A DNA stretch of 13,540 nt from Victivallales bacterium (lineage in GTDB: Bacteria; Verrucomicrobiota; Lentisphaeria; Oligosphaerales; Oligosphaeraceae): assembly GCA_017458805.1 (NCBI GenBank), contig JAFTAC010000050.1, positions 1 through 13,540 of the forward strand, in the 5' to 3' direction. Within the stretch, counting starts at the first letter, position 1. The number at the start of each line of letters is the position of its first letter. The position numbers and the translations under genes were made by a program. This document shows positions 7,001 through 13,535 of this stretch, in pieces. The notes beneath the pieces were generated by a model that did not search any database, was not told the DNA's origin, and saw nothing but the letters and a program-made list of their open reading frames with translations.

Positions 7001-8393
7001 GTTAAGGCATCCCGTCGGCCTTGAGACACACCTATCCATTATCTCTGCCGACAGGCATTTCGATTTCGACCTTACTGCGAACGCATCCAGTTCCTGGACA
7101 GTCATCGGCAGCCAAATCACGCCAGACGACAACCAATGGCACGCCGTCAATATCGACCTCGCCACCCTCCTCACAAAATACATTGGCAAAAACGGTCGCA
7201 TCGATGCGCTTCTTATAGCGGACAGCGGCAACATGTCCACACGCCAGCGGATAACCTACCACCTTGACGAACTCCAGCTCATCCCCGCACTAGCTCCCAC
7301 ACAGCCGATTGAACTTGTCTCCAATTCCACGGAGAATCCCGTTGCAGCCTACCGCTGGCGGATCGCAGACGCAGCATGGTGTGAGACGTTTATTGACGGG
7401 GCTTCCGCCGTGTTGAACAACCTCCCCGACGGCAAATCCGCTGTCGAACTGCAACCACGCTTCAAGGATGGCTCGCTGGGACGTCCGCAGCGCTTCGCCG
7501 TCGTGAAATCAACCGAAGCCCATGGTGCGCCACCATCCAAGAAGCCCGCGCCGACCGAATTGCTTGCACCGACCGTCTCCTACATCCCCACCGACCGCCT
7601 CTGCCGCACGACGATGGAACGCCAGCCTGGCTGTGCAGACCGCCTCGCCGACATGGAGGACATGTGTATCCGCCGCGAATGCTGGCTCTCCCCCACCACG
7701 GAGGATGCCGCCACAGGCGAGGCCTCTGCAGAGCTCACCAACCTGGAAAGGCACGACTTCTGCTCAATGTACTTCCGCCGTCAGCCATGGAGCCCCAATC
7801 GCTGGCCATGCATCTCCTTCGACTACTGCTTCAAGACTCCTGGTTGCCAGCTGGTCATGGAGCTGCTGGTCAACGACATCATGACCGTCGTGGAATGGAC
7901 GGGCCCCAACGCACCAGGCAACTACTTCCACAGCAGCGTCGTCGGGCGCACCCCCTGGGCCGTCCAGGACGGCAAGTGGCACCACGTGGAGTTCAACTTC
8001 CTGGAGATGCTCACAGAGAAGCGCTTCGGTGGCAAGGCGCCTGGCAATCTCTCCGCCGCCGAGCTCTGCACCTGGTCAACCGTCCACAACGGCCACGGCT
8101 ACGACAGCCCGCACGGTGCGCGCTTCCTCATCGACAATTTCACCATCTACTCCCCCACCGACTCCACGCCCTCCTTCGAGTGGCGAATGCCCAACGGCAG
8201 CCTCCCAGCCGACGGCTACTCAGTCGTCTTCGACCAGATTGAAGGCACCATCCCGCCAGAAACCATCACCACCAAGGAGACCACCACTGCATTCAAGGAC
8301 GTGAAGCCAGGCACCTGGTACCTCCACATCCGCGCACACTCTCCCGATGGCAAGTGGGGACCCGCTGCGCATTGCAAGATTGTCACTAAATAA
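4071..8393 (+). CDS. Large secreted multi-domain beta-sandwich protein
   Basis: About 1440 residues; specific function not recognised. ATG at 4071 begins an export signal (MNIKH, hydrophobic FFILIILFVL, possible cleavage after SIQA). The longer frame starts at TTG 4029 and would bury that signal. Domains, by approximate residue: 144-320 concanavalin/LamG or DUF1080-like sandwich (FSDDF ... YFDDVTVRS); 344-505 and 517-727 two more sandwich-like regions (DYSFENAPAAWYAQSGRW opens the second); 745-890, 905-1072 and 1164-1363 three sandwiches sharing a W-x2-V-x-[LIF]...LL motif (W831, W1023, W1303) and a closing strand such as LDELQL or IDNFTI; fibronectin-III-like modules at about 1079-1145 and 1366-1440 (WYLHIRAHSPDG-KWG). 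No catalytic signature, sortase motif or beta-barrel sorting tag is evident. A glycan-binding or surface adhesin role is inferred. The MFS gene follows after 5 bases. Confidence 0.8.
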   Translation: MNIKHFFILIILFVLSIQADGGYAVVCDYAVAKRLSSRDKAELQIKERGGQLLFQLFMTRYATELFDGKGMKLLNSPTSGAQIGGGSIQFWIDDDKTDVAINGKIIGTLKGIALNNRPDVVFTPSNAIQQKGKPRIQKLAKIEFSDDFARVETDADDSQWTVLSGAFEVNMNRNPGSSQSAFQLWSSSPEGPGVALAKASCWFWKDLRIGASFQSAERDGTIGLLFNWLDKDNYHAFTVNGEGSCDIRRVRRGKATVIASAKGGFSPGVWTRLDIVCSGCKIWGAVSGVNIIEATDEQAICGRVGIFLDHAKQVYFDDVTVRSALPEERTPNRPAPFGPCEQQWSDFSGKHFITDAYMASWAHPRSFWSNGADNMLWFRSCLFNDMALAWQAAPRFRWPGTIRIRLFADTATPTSGYLFEIKKPAPKQPLFEATLSKEGTQLATGKLEAPAVTSLKAAASNGLITLELNGQKLLEWKDPTPISSGMMAADFGKGNLGRSLHHSDWRDTALVMSSHRLDYSFENAPAAWYAQSGRWQGTHRWACVPKWSFYGGRGPKGVVECESARAALWNLRQIDGDFDLEIFAAPMEGTPQRAHFSWPVTLNVAFCADGQDLGSGYTFSYGTYDIPSRLLWKNKELAANTERVDATLRSRINDWYHKMTQVWQHIRVQRRNGKIIIHAATHSAEGDYNGLKRVFETDDASNGQSGQFAIWTWENNGLSIARATLSFQNSPGAAQQKPQIQPSQKIAGGTRHFCDPENGGLFQAVLSDTPIDVRQNPTLIFKWRPGPNTSLTLFLSVRDQVLEVPLMPNTHPHDYALGGVTPQIKKLDDGWQEVKLSPATELLKAFPDGLKLEIDRVAIATPFHTLEEIGGIGVNQPGAFFDVSDLTVEKGEPLAPNATTWYPRLHGVRFNNDFEDSFGDCRRFGGHDGAALSLGATAPASGSRSLKLLNQRVDGPAGATLVSTPFTLDAFPQLSFQLRHPVGLETHLSIISADRHFDFDLTANASSSWTVIGSQITPDDNQWHAVNIDLATLLTKYIGKNGRIDALLIADSGNMSTRQRITYHLDELQLIPALAPTQPIELVSNSTENPVAAYRWRIADAAWCETFIDGASAVLNNLPDGKSAVELQPRFKDGSLGRPQRFAVVKSTEAHGAPPSKKPAPTELLAPTVSYIPTDRLCRTTMERQPGCADRLADMEDMCIRRECWLSPTTEDAATGEASAELTNLERHDFCSMYFRRQPWSPNRWPCISFDYCFKTPGCQLVMELLVNDIMTVVEWTGPNAPGNYFHSSVVGRTPWAVQDGKWHHVEFNFLEMLTEKRFGGKAPGNLSAAELCTWSTVHNGHGYDSPHGARFLIDNFTIYSPTDSTPSFEWRMPNGSLPADGYSVVFDQIEGTIPPETITTKETTTAFKDVKPGTWYLHIRAHSPDGKWGPAAHCKIVTK

Positions 8394-8398
8394 CCAAC

Positions 8399-9670
8399 AT
8401 GAACACGTCGAAAAAAGCCTCTCTGCTCGGATGGATTCTGCTTCTGGGCATCTCCTTCGTCTATTACTTTGCCAATTTGCAAAAGGTACTGGTGCCGGCG
8501 GCAACCTTCAACGAACTCCAACGAATATTTAACGGCAACGCCGCAGCCGTCACCGCCCTCGGCGCGGCCTTCATGTACTCCTACGCTATCATGCAACTGG
8601 TGACGGGGCTTCTGGCCGACCGCTACTGCGGCGCGCGTGTCATTGCCGTCGGCGGCATCCTCTTCTGCGTCGGCTCCCTGCTCTCCGCGTATGAGAAGTC
8701 CTTCGCCCTCCTGATGGTGAGCCGTGCGCTGACAGGCATGGGAGCCGCCACCGTCTATCTCAGTGCCGTGAAGGAAATCAACCGCATCGTGCCCGATTCC
8801 CTGCCTCTCCTGATGGGCGTGCTGCTCTTCCTCGGCTATTCGGGCAGCGTGACGGGCACCCGCCCGTTCATGGCCGCCGTCCCCCGCTACGGCTACCATA
8901 CGATGATGCTCTGGGCAGGCATCGGCGTCGCCATCTCCTATCTCATCTACGTAGCCATCTACATCCCGTCCAGCCTCCCGCCCGTGCGCAAGGAGGTCAA
9001 GTTCAGCCCCGTGCCATACATCGATGTGCTTAAGCGCAAGCACAACCTGGCGCAGATCGGCATGTGCGGCATCGCCTTCGGGACATACTACGCCTTCCAG
9101 TCCGTCATAGGCAAGAAATTTTTGGAAGACTACTGCGGCATGAGCGCCACCAACGCGGGAACCGTGCTCACCATTACGATGATCATCGCCTCAATCAACG
9201 GCTTCATCGTCGCCAACATATCACGCCTGTGGGGCAACCGCCGCCGCCCGTTCCTGATGTTCGAGGGCTTCGGCTGCATGGTCACGGCACTCTCCCTGAC
9301 CATCCTGCTGCTATTCAACTGCCACAGCCCCGTCCTTGCAGTCTCCGTTTTCATCTTCCAGGCCTTCGCCTGCAACGTCGGCTCCATGACCGTCGCCATG
9401 TACCGCGACGCCAACGAGGAACACCGCTTCGGCACCGTCATGAGCGTCAGCAACTGCTTCGCCTATCTCGTCACCGCCGTCTTCGGCGGCTTCCTTGGCA
9501 AGCTGATGGACATCTTCCCGCCCACTATCGTCAACAATGTCAAGGTCTATGGGCGCAACTCCTACCTGACGGTCTTCGCCGTCTTCCTTCTCCTTGGGGC
9601 CATCGCCGCCACCCTCTCCTGCTTCCTGCGCGAGTCCTACGGCAAGAACATCGCCAAGGAGCTGAAGTAG
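8399..9670 (+). CDS. Major facilitator superfamily transporter
   Basis: A 423-residue inner-membrane protein with about twelve hydrophobic segments, the normal MFS size. Motif A lies in the loop between segments 2 and 3 (G70-LLADRYCGAR-80, with D74, R75 and R80 and one extra residue before the glycine). SRALTGMGAA at 108-117 matches the motif B region of segment 4. A basic central loop near 190-215 divides the two halves, and NRRRP forms the second-half cytoplasmic loop. Overall style resembles sugar-phosphate/anion or nitrate-type MFS carriers, but the substrate cannot be read. ATG at 8399 begins five bases after the stop of the secreted-protein gene and lacks a clear Shine-Dalgarno, suggesting translational coupling. 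The pairing hints that it imports something the secreted protein binds or releases. Confidence 0.88.
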   Translation: MNTSKKASLLGWILLLGISFVYYFANLQKVLVPAATFNELQRIFNGNAAAVTALGAAFMYSYAIMQLVTGLLADRYCGARVIAVGGILFCVGSLLSAYEKSFALLMVSRALTGMGAATVYLSAVKEINRIVPDSLPLLMGVLLFLGYSGSVTGTRPFMAAVPRYGYHTMMLWAGIGVAISYLIYVAIYIPSSLPPVRKEVKFSPVPYIDVLKRKHNLAQIGMCGIAFGTYYAFQSVIGKKFLEDYCGMSATNAGTVLTITMIIASINGFIVANISRLWGNRRRPFLMFEGFGCMVTALSLTILLLFNCHSPVLAVSVFIFQAFACNVGSMTVAMYRDANEEHRFGTVMSVSNCFAYLVTAVFGGFLGKLMDIFPPTIVNNVKVYGRNSYLTVFAVFLLLGAIAATLSCFLRESYGKNIAKELK

Positions 9671-9672
9671 CA

Positions 9673-9775
9673 GTAACCTGTTCTGTGCGCCGCACTTTAG
9701 CACGGCAGGAGCGTTTTCTGCGAGCTAAAGCCCGCAGCACAGAACAGGTTATAGCCGCGGCACAGAACAGGTTAC
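9673..9775. repeat. Inverted/direct repeat cluster with a long imperfect hairpin
   Basis: GTAACCTGTTCTGTGC (9673-9688) has its exact 16-bp reverse complement at 9760-9775 and a 15-bp one at 9737-9751, the latter two forming a direct repeat with 23-bp period. The arms at 9674-9688 and 9737-9751 enclose a second stem, CTTTAGC (9695-9701) with GCTAAAG (9724-9730), and a third, GCAGGA (9705-9710) with TTCTGC (9716-9721). About 30 of 39 possible pairs form in a 78-base hairpin. It lies three bases after the MFS stop at a convergent junction. It resembles a REP-like element and may help stop transcription, though it has no U-tract. Confidence 0.75.
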
Positions 9776-9784
9776 GGCGCCGGT

Positions 9785-9834
9785 CGTGGAGATGGCGCGG
9801 CGAGCGTGGAGATGGCGCGGGCTCCGCCCCGCGC
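9785..9834. repeat. GC-rich 16-bp direct repeat with terminal hairpin
   Basis: CGTGGAGATGGCGCGG occurs at 9785-9800 and 9805-9820, period 20. The second copy runs into a perfect 7-bp stem, GCGCGGG (9815-9821) with CCCGCGC (9828-9834), loop six bases. The hairpin ends two bases from the stop codon of the minus-strand PHP gene, so it could slow or stop its transcript, but no U-tract follows on the minus strand. Confidence 0.6.
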
Positions 9835-9836
9835 AA

Positions 9837-11549
9837 TTAAAGATAGAACGGTGTGGTAACGGCGATAGTGGTAGGCTTGTCGCCCTCGATTTCCACGCGC
9901 ACGTATGTTTTCAGCGGAAGCCCCGCCAGGGGTATCTTCTCATCCAGCGCCGCCACATCCAAATCCTTTTCGAGTACTTTTGCTCCACCCGAGAAGATGC
10001 GCAGCTTCCGTATGTTGGAATCAAGGGCCTTGGCGTGTATGGTAAGAGTGCTGTCGCCTTTGAGCGCCACCGTGTCGCCAGGCAGCTTGCCGTCCAGCGT
10101 CACATCCACCTCGTCGAACCATGCGGCGGCGATGTTGTGCCCGGCACGGATGGCGGCGACCACGGAATCACGCGTCAGTTCCCCATCAACATAGATGAAG
10201 TTCTGCGCGAGATTGTGGACAAGGCGCTCCACGCCGAACAAATCGACGGAGTTCATCATGGCGATGTGCCGCCCTTCCGCATAGACCTTCTCGTACATGG
10301 AGCCTTCCAGGGAGGTCAGATGCTCCTTGTCAACGCCGTCGTAGTCGTACTCCTTCCAATAGTCGAAGTAGGGGTGGGTGGCGCAGACCGCGCCTCCATG
10401 GCTATGCACATAGTCGATGGCCTCGTGCAGATACGCTTTGATCTCCTCCGTGCTGTAAAAACTGCAGGTGAACTCTGGCTTGTAGGCATCGGCGTCGGTC
10501 CCCATGGCCAGCATGTGGTAGGCATTGTGGTTGGAGGTGGCGTTCACCTCCGTCCAATTGAAGGGGTGGTACTCCTGACCGTGAAGCATCAGCAGCTTGT
10601 CGTCGGAGAATCGGTTCAAGTCCAGCACACCGTGGTAGGGCACGGCGTCCTTGATGGCGATGGTGGCGATGTCGTACTTCATATAGCGCATCATCGCAAG
10701 GATGGTCCCTAGGGAGGAGTCGCCGCCATACCATTCCAGCGAGTGGAGATGAATGGCCATCTTGTAGTTGCGTTTCCGCTGACGCGGAGGCAGTTGCGGA
10801 GGCACGTATGGCGTGGAATCCTTGTCCAGGAAGCGCTGGAAATGCGCCAGCACATTGGGCACATACTTGCGCCAGAAGGCAAAGGGACGTTCGGCGCAGT
10901 CGCACTTGACCTCGGGAAAGAGGATCTGGTTCCAGAAGTAAAGCCCCTGGCCATATTTCGCCTGCAGAACCAGGGCTCCGTCTGTCACGGCGGGGTCCAT
11001 GTAGGAGCCAAGCACCTCCCATTTGCCGCAGTCAACAGCACAGGAAAGTGCGGCGGACTTGACGATTTCAGGCGGGCGCCCCTTCTCCGAGCCCACTATT
11101 CCGAAGGTGTTGGCAGGTGTCTGCCAATAGACCATGTCCTCGGGGTTGATTTTGTTCGGCACGTCGAAGAGCTGGCGGCCAGCAGGCTCGACCATGGGCA
11201 TCATATAGCACTTGTAGGTGCTGTTGAACATCTCGACGGTAGTCACATAGCGATGCACCAGCATCGGGTAGCCCACCTCTTCGGGCAGGAAGAACTTGGC
11301 CCAGCGGCGGTAGTCCTGATGCATGAACCAGCAGATGCCGCCACGCTTGATGTAGTCTCGGAAGTAGGCCTCGTCGTTCTCAATGAAGTCATTGTAGCCG
11401 TTCTGCTCAATCAGCACGACATCATATCCTTCCAGGTAGCCGCGTTTCTTGTAGTCAATTTCCTCCACCTCAATGCCCAACTCCTCCTTGAGGAATGTGA
11501 CAAAACTGTACGGCGGCTGAAACCAATGCTTGAAATAACCGATTTTCAT
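9837..11549 (-). CDS. PHP-domain (CehA/McbA-like) protein fused to a ThuA-like N-terminal domain
   Basis: A 570-residue, probably cytoplasmic protein with no signal peptide. Residues 1-215 look like a ThuA/glutamine-amidotransferase-type Rossmann fold (YDVVLIEQNG, YIKRGGICWFMH). Residues 262-445 follow the PHP metallo-hydrolase order: IHLHS (H267, H269), GQEYH (E326), NHNAYHMLAMG (H341, H345), ATHPYF (H392). Two family motifs deviate: the usual TDH appears as KDA (300-302) and the usual SDAH appears as SVDLF (434-438). The C-terminal 90 residues form a beta module ending TTPFYL, as in CehA-like proteins. ATG at 11549 is preceded by CAGGAG about 12 bases away; the longer frame starts at TTG 11633 and is rejected. 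Hydrolysis of a phosphoester or other ester is possible, but catalytic loss is also possible. Substrate unknown. Confidence 0.7.
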   Translation of the reverse strand: MKIGYFKHWFQPPYSFVTFLKEELGIEVEEIDYKKRGYLEGYDVVLIEQNGYNDFIENDEAYFRDYIKRGGICWFMHQDYRRWAKFFLPEEVGYPMLVHRYVTTVEMFNSTYKCYMMPMVEPAGRQLFDVPNKINPEDMVYWQTPANTFGIVGSEKGRPPEIVKSAALSCAVDCGKWEVLGSYMDPAVTDGALVLQAKYGQGLYFWNQILFPEVKCDCAERPFAFWRKYVPNVLAHFQRFLDKDSTPYVPPQLPPRQRKRNYKMAIHLHSLEWYGGDSSLGTILAMMRYMKYDIATIAIKDAVPYHGVLDLNRFSDDKLLMLHGQEYHPFNWTEVNATSNHNAYHMLAMGTDADAYKPEFTCSFYSTEEIKAYLHEAIDYVHSHGGAVCATHPYFDYWKEYDYDGVDKEHLTSLEGSMYEKVYAEGRHIAMMNSVDLFGVERLVHNLAQNFIYVDGELTRDSVVAAIRAGHNIAAAWFDEVDVTLDGKLPGDTVALKGDSTLTIHAKALDSNIRKLRIFSGGAKVLEKDLDVAALDEKIPLAGLPLKTYVRVEIEGDKPTTIAVTTPFYL

Positions 11550-11615
11550 TCTTGCTAAAAACTCCTGATATGAACTTGATTCTCCTACTCCTGGCGATTC
11601 CCCTGCACTAAGAAT

Positions 11616-11646
11616 GGCGTTTTTCAACGGCAATTGCCGTCACGCC
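11616..11646. repeat. Palindrome in the PHP upstream region
   Basis: ACGGCAATTGCCGT (11627-11640) is a perfect 14-bp palindrome, flanked by inverted GGCGT (11616-11620) and ACGCC (11642-11646). It lies 78-90 bases upstream of the PHP start. It could be an operator or an RNA hairpin; nothing in the sequence decides which. Confidence 0.5.
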
Positions 11647-11678
11647 CTCTTTTGGCGTTGAGGAAATCGAACGTTTTC

Positions 11679-11698
11679 CGACGGCGAAGACGCCGTCG
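11679..11698 (-). terminator. Hairpin downstream of the lipoprotein gene, probable transcription end
   Basis: CGACGGCG (11679-11686) and CGCCGTCG (11691-11698) form a perfect 8-bp stem with a four-base loop (TCTT on the minus strand). It lies 10 bases past the lipoprotein stop. No U-tract follows (GAAAACG), so it may be a weak or factor-assisted terminator, or one copy of a dispersed GC-rich repeat. Confidence 0.45.
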
Positions 11699-11708
11699 CC
11701 ACTCCCTG

Positions 11709-12065
11709 TTATTTCAGGGCGTCGTCAAGTTGCTTGTTGTGCTGGCCCTGTGCTTTGTTGAGCTTGTCTGTCATTCTTTTCTTGGCCTGGATGGCGGTTG
11801 CGCCAGTGCCGTAGTTGATGACGCTGTTCACATCGTCCATCATGGAAGGCTTCTGCGCGGGCTTCTGGGCCTGCTGGGCTGGCTTGGGCGGTTGTGGCTG
11901 GGCAGGTTTAGCGGCCTGCGGCTGCGCAGCAGGCTTTTTCACGGTGTTGGTCTTCGTTTGCGAGGCAGGTTTGGGGGCTGGCTTCTTGCCAATCTGGTTG
12001 TCGCAGGCGAAGAGCAGGAGAGAGAGAGCGGCGACGCACGTTAAGAAGAGAGTTTTGACGTTCAT
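11709..12065 (-). CDS. Small Pro/Ala/Lys-rich lipoprotein
   Basis: A 118-residue protein with a lipoprotein signal: a short hydrophobic stretch ending LLLFA-C, so C21 is the predicted lipidated residue. Residues 27-72 are a low-complexity Pro/Ala/Lys/Gln linker able to extend through periplasm or wall. Residues 73-118 are a predicted charged helix (NYGTGATAIQAKKRMTDKLNKAQ). The residue after the cysteine is Asp, which in enterobacteria keeps lipoproteins in the inner membrane; whether that rule holds here is unknown. Its ATG overlaps the anti-sigma stop (ATGA at 12062-12065), so it is probably translated with the sigma operon and may be a sensor, partner or target of it. No named family recognised. 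Confidence 0.8.
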   Translation of the reverse strand: MNVKTLFLTCVAALSLLLFACDNQIGKKPAPKPASQTKTNTVKKPAAQPQAAKPAQPQPPKPAQQAQKPAQKPSMMDDVNSVINYGTGATAIQAKKRMTDKLNKAQGQHNKQLDDALK

Positions 12066-12868
12066 TTTTCGGCCCTAACAAGTTTGAGTTTATAGATTAC
12101 AGGGTTCTCTGTGAACATGACGTTTTCAGTGCTGTTAGGCTGTGGGAGGCTGGGGGAGAGGAGATTCCAGCCGTATGAGGCCAGCTTGTCGGCCAGCTCC
12201 TGCGCCTCTGTGTCCTTCAAGGCGATGGCGAACTCATGGAAGGATTCGTTTTCGCGCATGTCGAACTGCCTCTGGTTGACGGCTGCCACCTGTTTCAGGA
12301 ACTCGACGCCCCTTTCGACGTCAGGCATGCTCCATACCTGTTCGACGACTGACGGGAAGACCATGCCAGAGGCAGGAGAGGTGGTGTAGGGTTTGGCGGC
12401 GGCACTGCCGACGGTCTTTACGTTTGCGTTATCAGGCGCAGGTACGCCGATATGGGTGCTTCTGACGTATTTACCCGTGAAATGCGGTTCGTAGGCAGGC
12501 TGCACTGCTTCAGCCACAACCTGCTCCGAGCCTTCCTCCACTGGCCCATACGTCCAGATGGAGAGCCCCAGCACGATGAGTATGGCGGCGGCAGCCGTGT
12601 AGGTCAGGCGGCGGAACATCTTGAGGCGGCCTTGAATCATCCCTGGCTTGTCGCGCTGGACGGCTGCCAGAATGCGATCCGACAATCCCTCAGGCGGCTG
12701 GATGGCCGTGGCAACCATGGCATCCAACCTTTTCATCTCCTGCAATTTAGCCTGGCAGGAGGCGCATTGGTCGAGATGCTGACGTTCCTCTGGCGTTCCA
12801 GAGCCGCTGTAAAGCTCTTCAAGCTGTTCAAGAGTCAAGCAAGATTGTTCTGATGTTTCTTCTTTCAT
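12062..12868 (-). CDS. Zinc-finger (ZAS) membrane anti-sigma factor
   Basis: A 268-residue predicted anti-sigma factor for the adjacent ECF sigma factor. The cytoplasmic N-terminus carries the ZAS motif H31-x3-C35-x2-C38, with C10 as a possible fourth ligand. One membrane segment lies at about 88-108 (LTYTAAAAILIVLGLSIWTYG). The remaining 160 residues are predicted periplasmic, with a structured tail rich in charged residues ending VIYKLKLVRAEK. In the family such proteins hold the sigma factor at the membrane until a signal or regulated proteolysis frees it. ATG at 12868 has GAGG eight bases upstream, overlapping the sigma stop; the longer frame starts at TTG 12889. The gene begins 10 bases after sigma and overlaps the lipoprotein gene. 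Confidence 0.85.
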   Translation of the reverse strand: MKEETSEQSCLTLEQLEELYSGSGTPEERQHLDQCASCQAKLQEMKRLDAMVATAIQPPEGLSDRILAAVQRDKPGMIQGRLKMFRRLTYTAAAAILIVLGLSIWTYGPVEEGSEQVVAEAVQPAYEPHFTGKYVRSTHIGVPAPDNANVKTVGSAAAKPYTTSPASGMVFPSVVEQVWSMPDVERGVEFLKQVAAVNQRQFDMRENESFHEFAIALKDTEAQELADKLASYGWNLLSPSLPQPNSTENVMFTENPVIYKLKLVRAEK

Positions 12869-12878
12869 ACTGGAAGCC

Positions 12879-13481
12879 TCATAGTCCAAGCCGTTTTCTC
12901 AGTTCATCCCTGGCTCGTGCAATGCGGGATTTCACGGTACCCAGCTTGCATTTCAGGAGTTCAGCTATCTCTTCGTAGCTCATGTCCTGGATGTTGTGCA
13001 TGACCAGCGGCTCGCGGTAAACCTCGGGCAACTGCTCAAGCTGGGCGTTTAGGTCCTTATCCAGTTCGTTGTAGGCGGCTTTCTCGTCAGGGGGAAGAGC
13101 GGTGTCGGGCAGGTCGAGCCTGCGGTCATCGTCCTCTTCCGTGCCTTCCAGAGGTGCGTCAATGCTGACGTGCCGTCCTGCCGCCCGCGTCTTGTTCCAT
13201 TGATACTTGTTGCGCGCCAGGTTCATAGCGATGCGGTACATCCAGGTGGTGAAGGCGGCGTCGCCTCGGAAATCAGGGAGGGCACGGTGGATTTTTATGA
13301 ACGTGTCCTCTGCGATTTCTTCTGCGTCCTGCCTGTTCCCCAGAACACCATAGGCTATCTGGTAAGCGCGGCCAGAGTATTTACGGACCAGCTCCGCAAA
13401 GGCGGTTTCATCGCCTTTTTGGGCGCGGGCAACCAACGTCCTGTCATCGGTTTCTGTTTCTTTGGACATTGATTCTTGCAT
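12879..13481 (-). CDS. ECF (RpoE-type) sigma-70 family sigma factor
   Basis: A 200-residue sigma factor with only regions 2 and 4. Region 2 (about 25-93) shows DETAFAELVRKYSGRAY, DAEEIAEDTFIKIHRAL and the -10 recognition block FTTWMYRIAMNLARNK. Region 4 (about 141-197) has QLPEVYREPLVMHNIQDMSYEE leading into the helix-turn-helix SYEEIAELLKCKLGTVKSRI, which reads the -35. An acidic, Pro-containing linker of about 45 residues joins them. It would redirect RNA polymerase to an unknown regulon, under control of the downstream anti-sigma factor. Start chosen at ATG 13481 with GGGA six bases upstream; ATG 13469 is a possible alternative, and the TTG at 13523 lies inside heptamer repeats and is rejected. 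No ECF-type promoter is seen in the bases upstream within the window. Confidence 0.9.
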   Translation of the reverse strand: MQESMSKETETDDRTLVARAQKGDETAFAELVRKYSGRAYQIAYGVLGNRQDAEEIAEDTFIKIHRALPDFRGDAAFTTWMYRIAMNLARNKYQWNKTRAAGRHVSIDAPLEGTEEDDDRRLDLPDTALPPDEKAAYNELDKDLNAQLEQLPEVYREPLVMHNIQDMSYEEIAELLKCKLGTVKSRIARARDELRKRLGL

Positions 13482-13500
13482 TTTGTTCCCAAGTTTTTTT

Positions 13501-13535
13501 AATTTGCAATTAGAAATTAGCAATTAGCAATTAGA
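13501..13535. repeat. Heptamer tandem repeat upstream of the sigma gene
   Basis: Five head-to-tail heptamers: AATTTGC, AATTAGA, AATTAGC, AATTAGC, AATTAGA, followed by AATCA at the window edge. A T7 run (13494-13500) precedes them. The array begins 20 bases upstream of the chosen sigma start and probably extends outside. Because the unit is not a multiple of three, the array argues against coding through it. It probably lies in the promoter or leader of the sigma operon. Confidence 0.85.

Noticed and set aside
8216..9043. Minus-strand open frame of 275 codons over the MFS gene
   Set aside because: It is antisense to a clear transporter, and its His/Asp/Gly-rich product reflects codon complementarity.
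9786..10712. Plus-strand open frame of 308 codons over the PHP gene
   Set aside because: It is a shadow of the PHP gene. Its start runs through direct repeats, and the product is repetitive Val/Gly/His without a domain.
11550..11633. N-terminal extension of the PHP protein from a TTG codon
   Set aside because: The fold begins at MKIGYFK (ATG 11549), which has its own upstream AGGAG. The extension overlaps a palindrome and adds no recognisable domain.
13482..13523. Upstream TTG start for the sigma factor
   Set aside because: It would translate through the heptamer repeats and the T7 run. ECF sigma factors of this type fit the 200-residue form.
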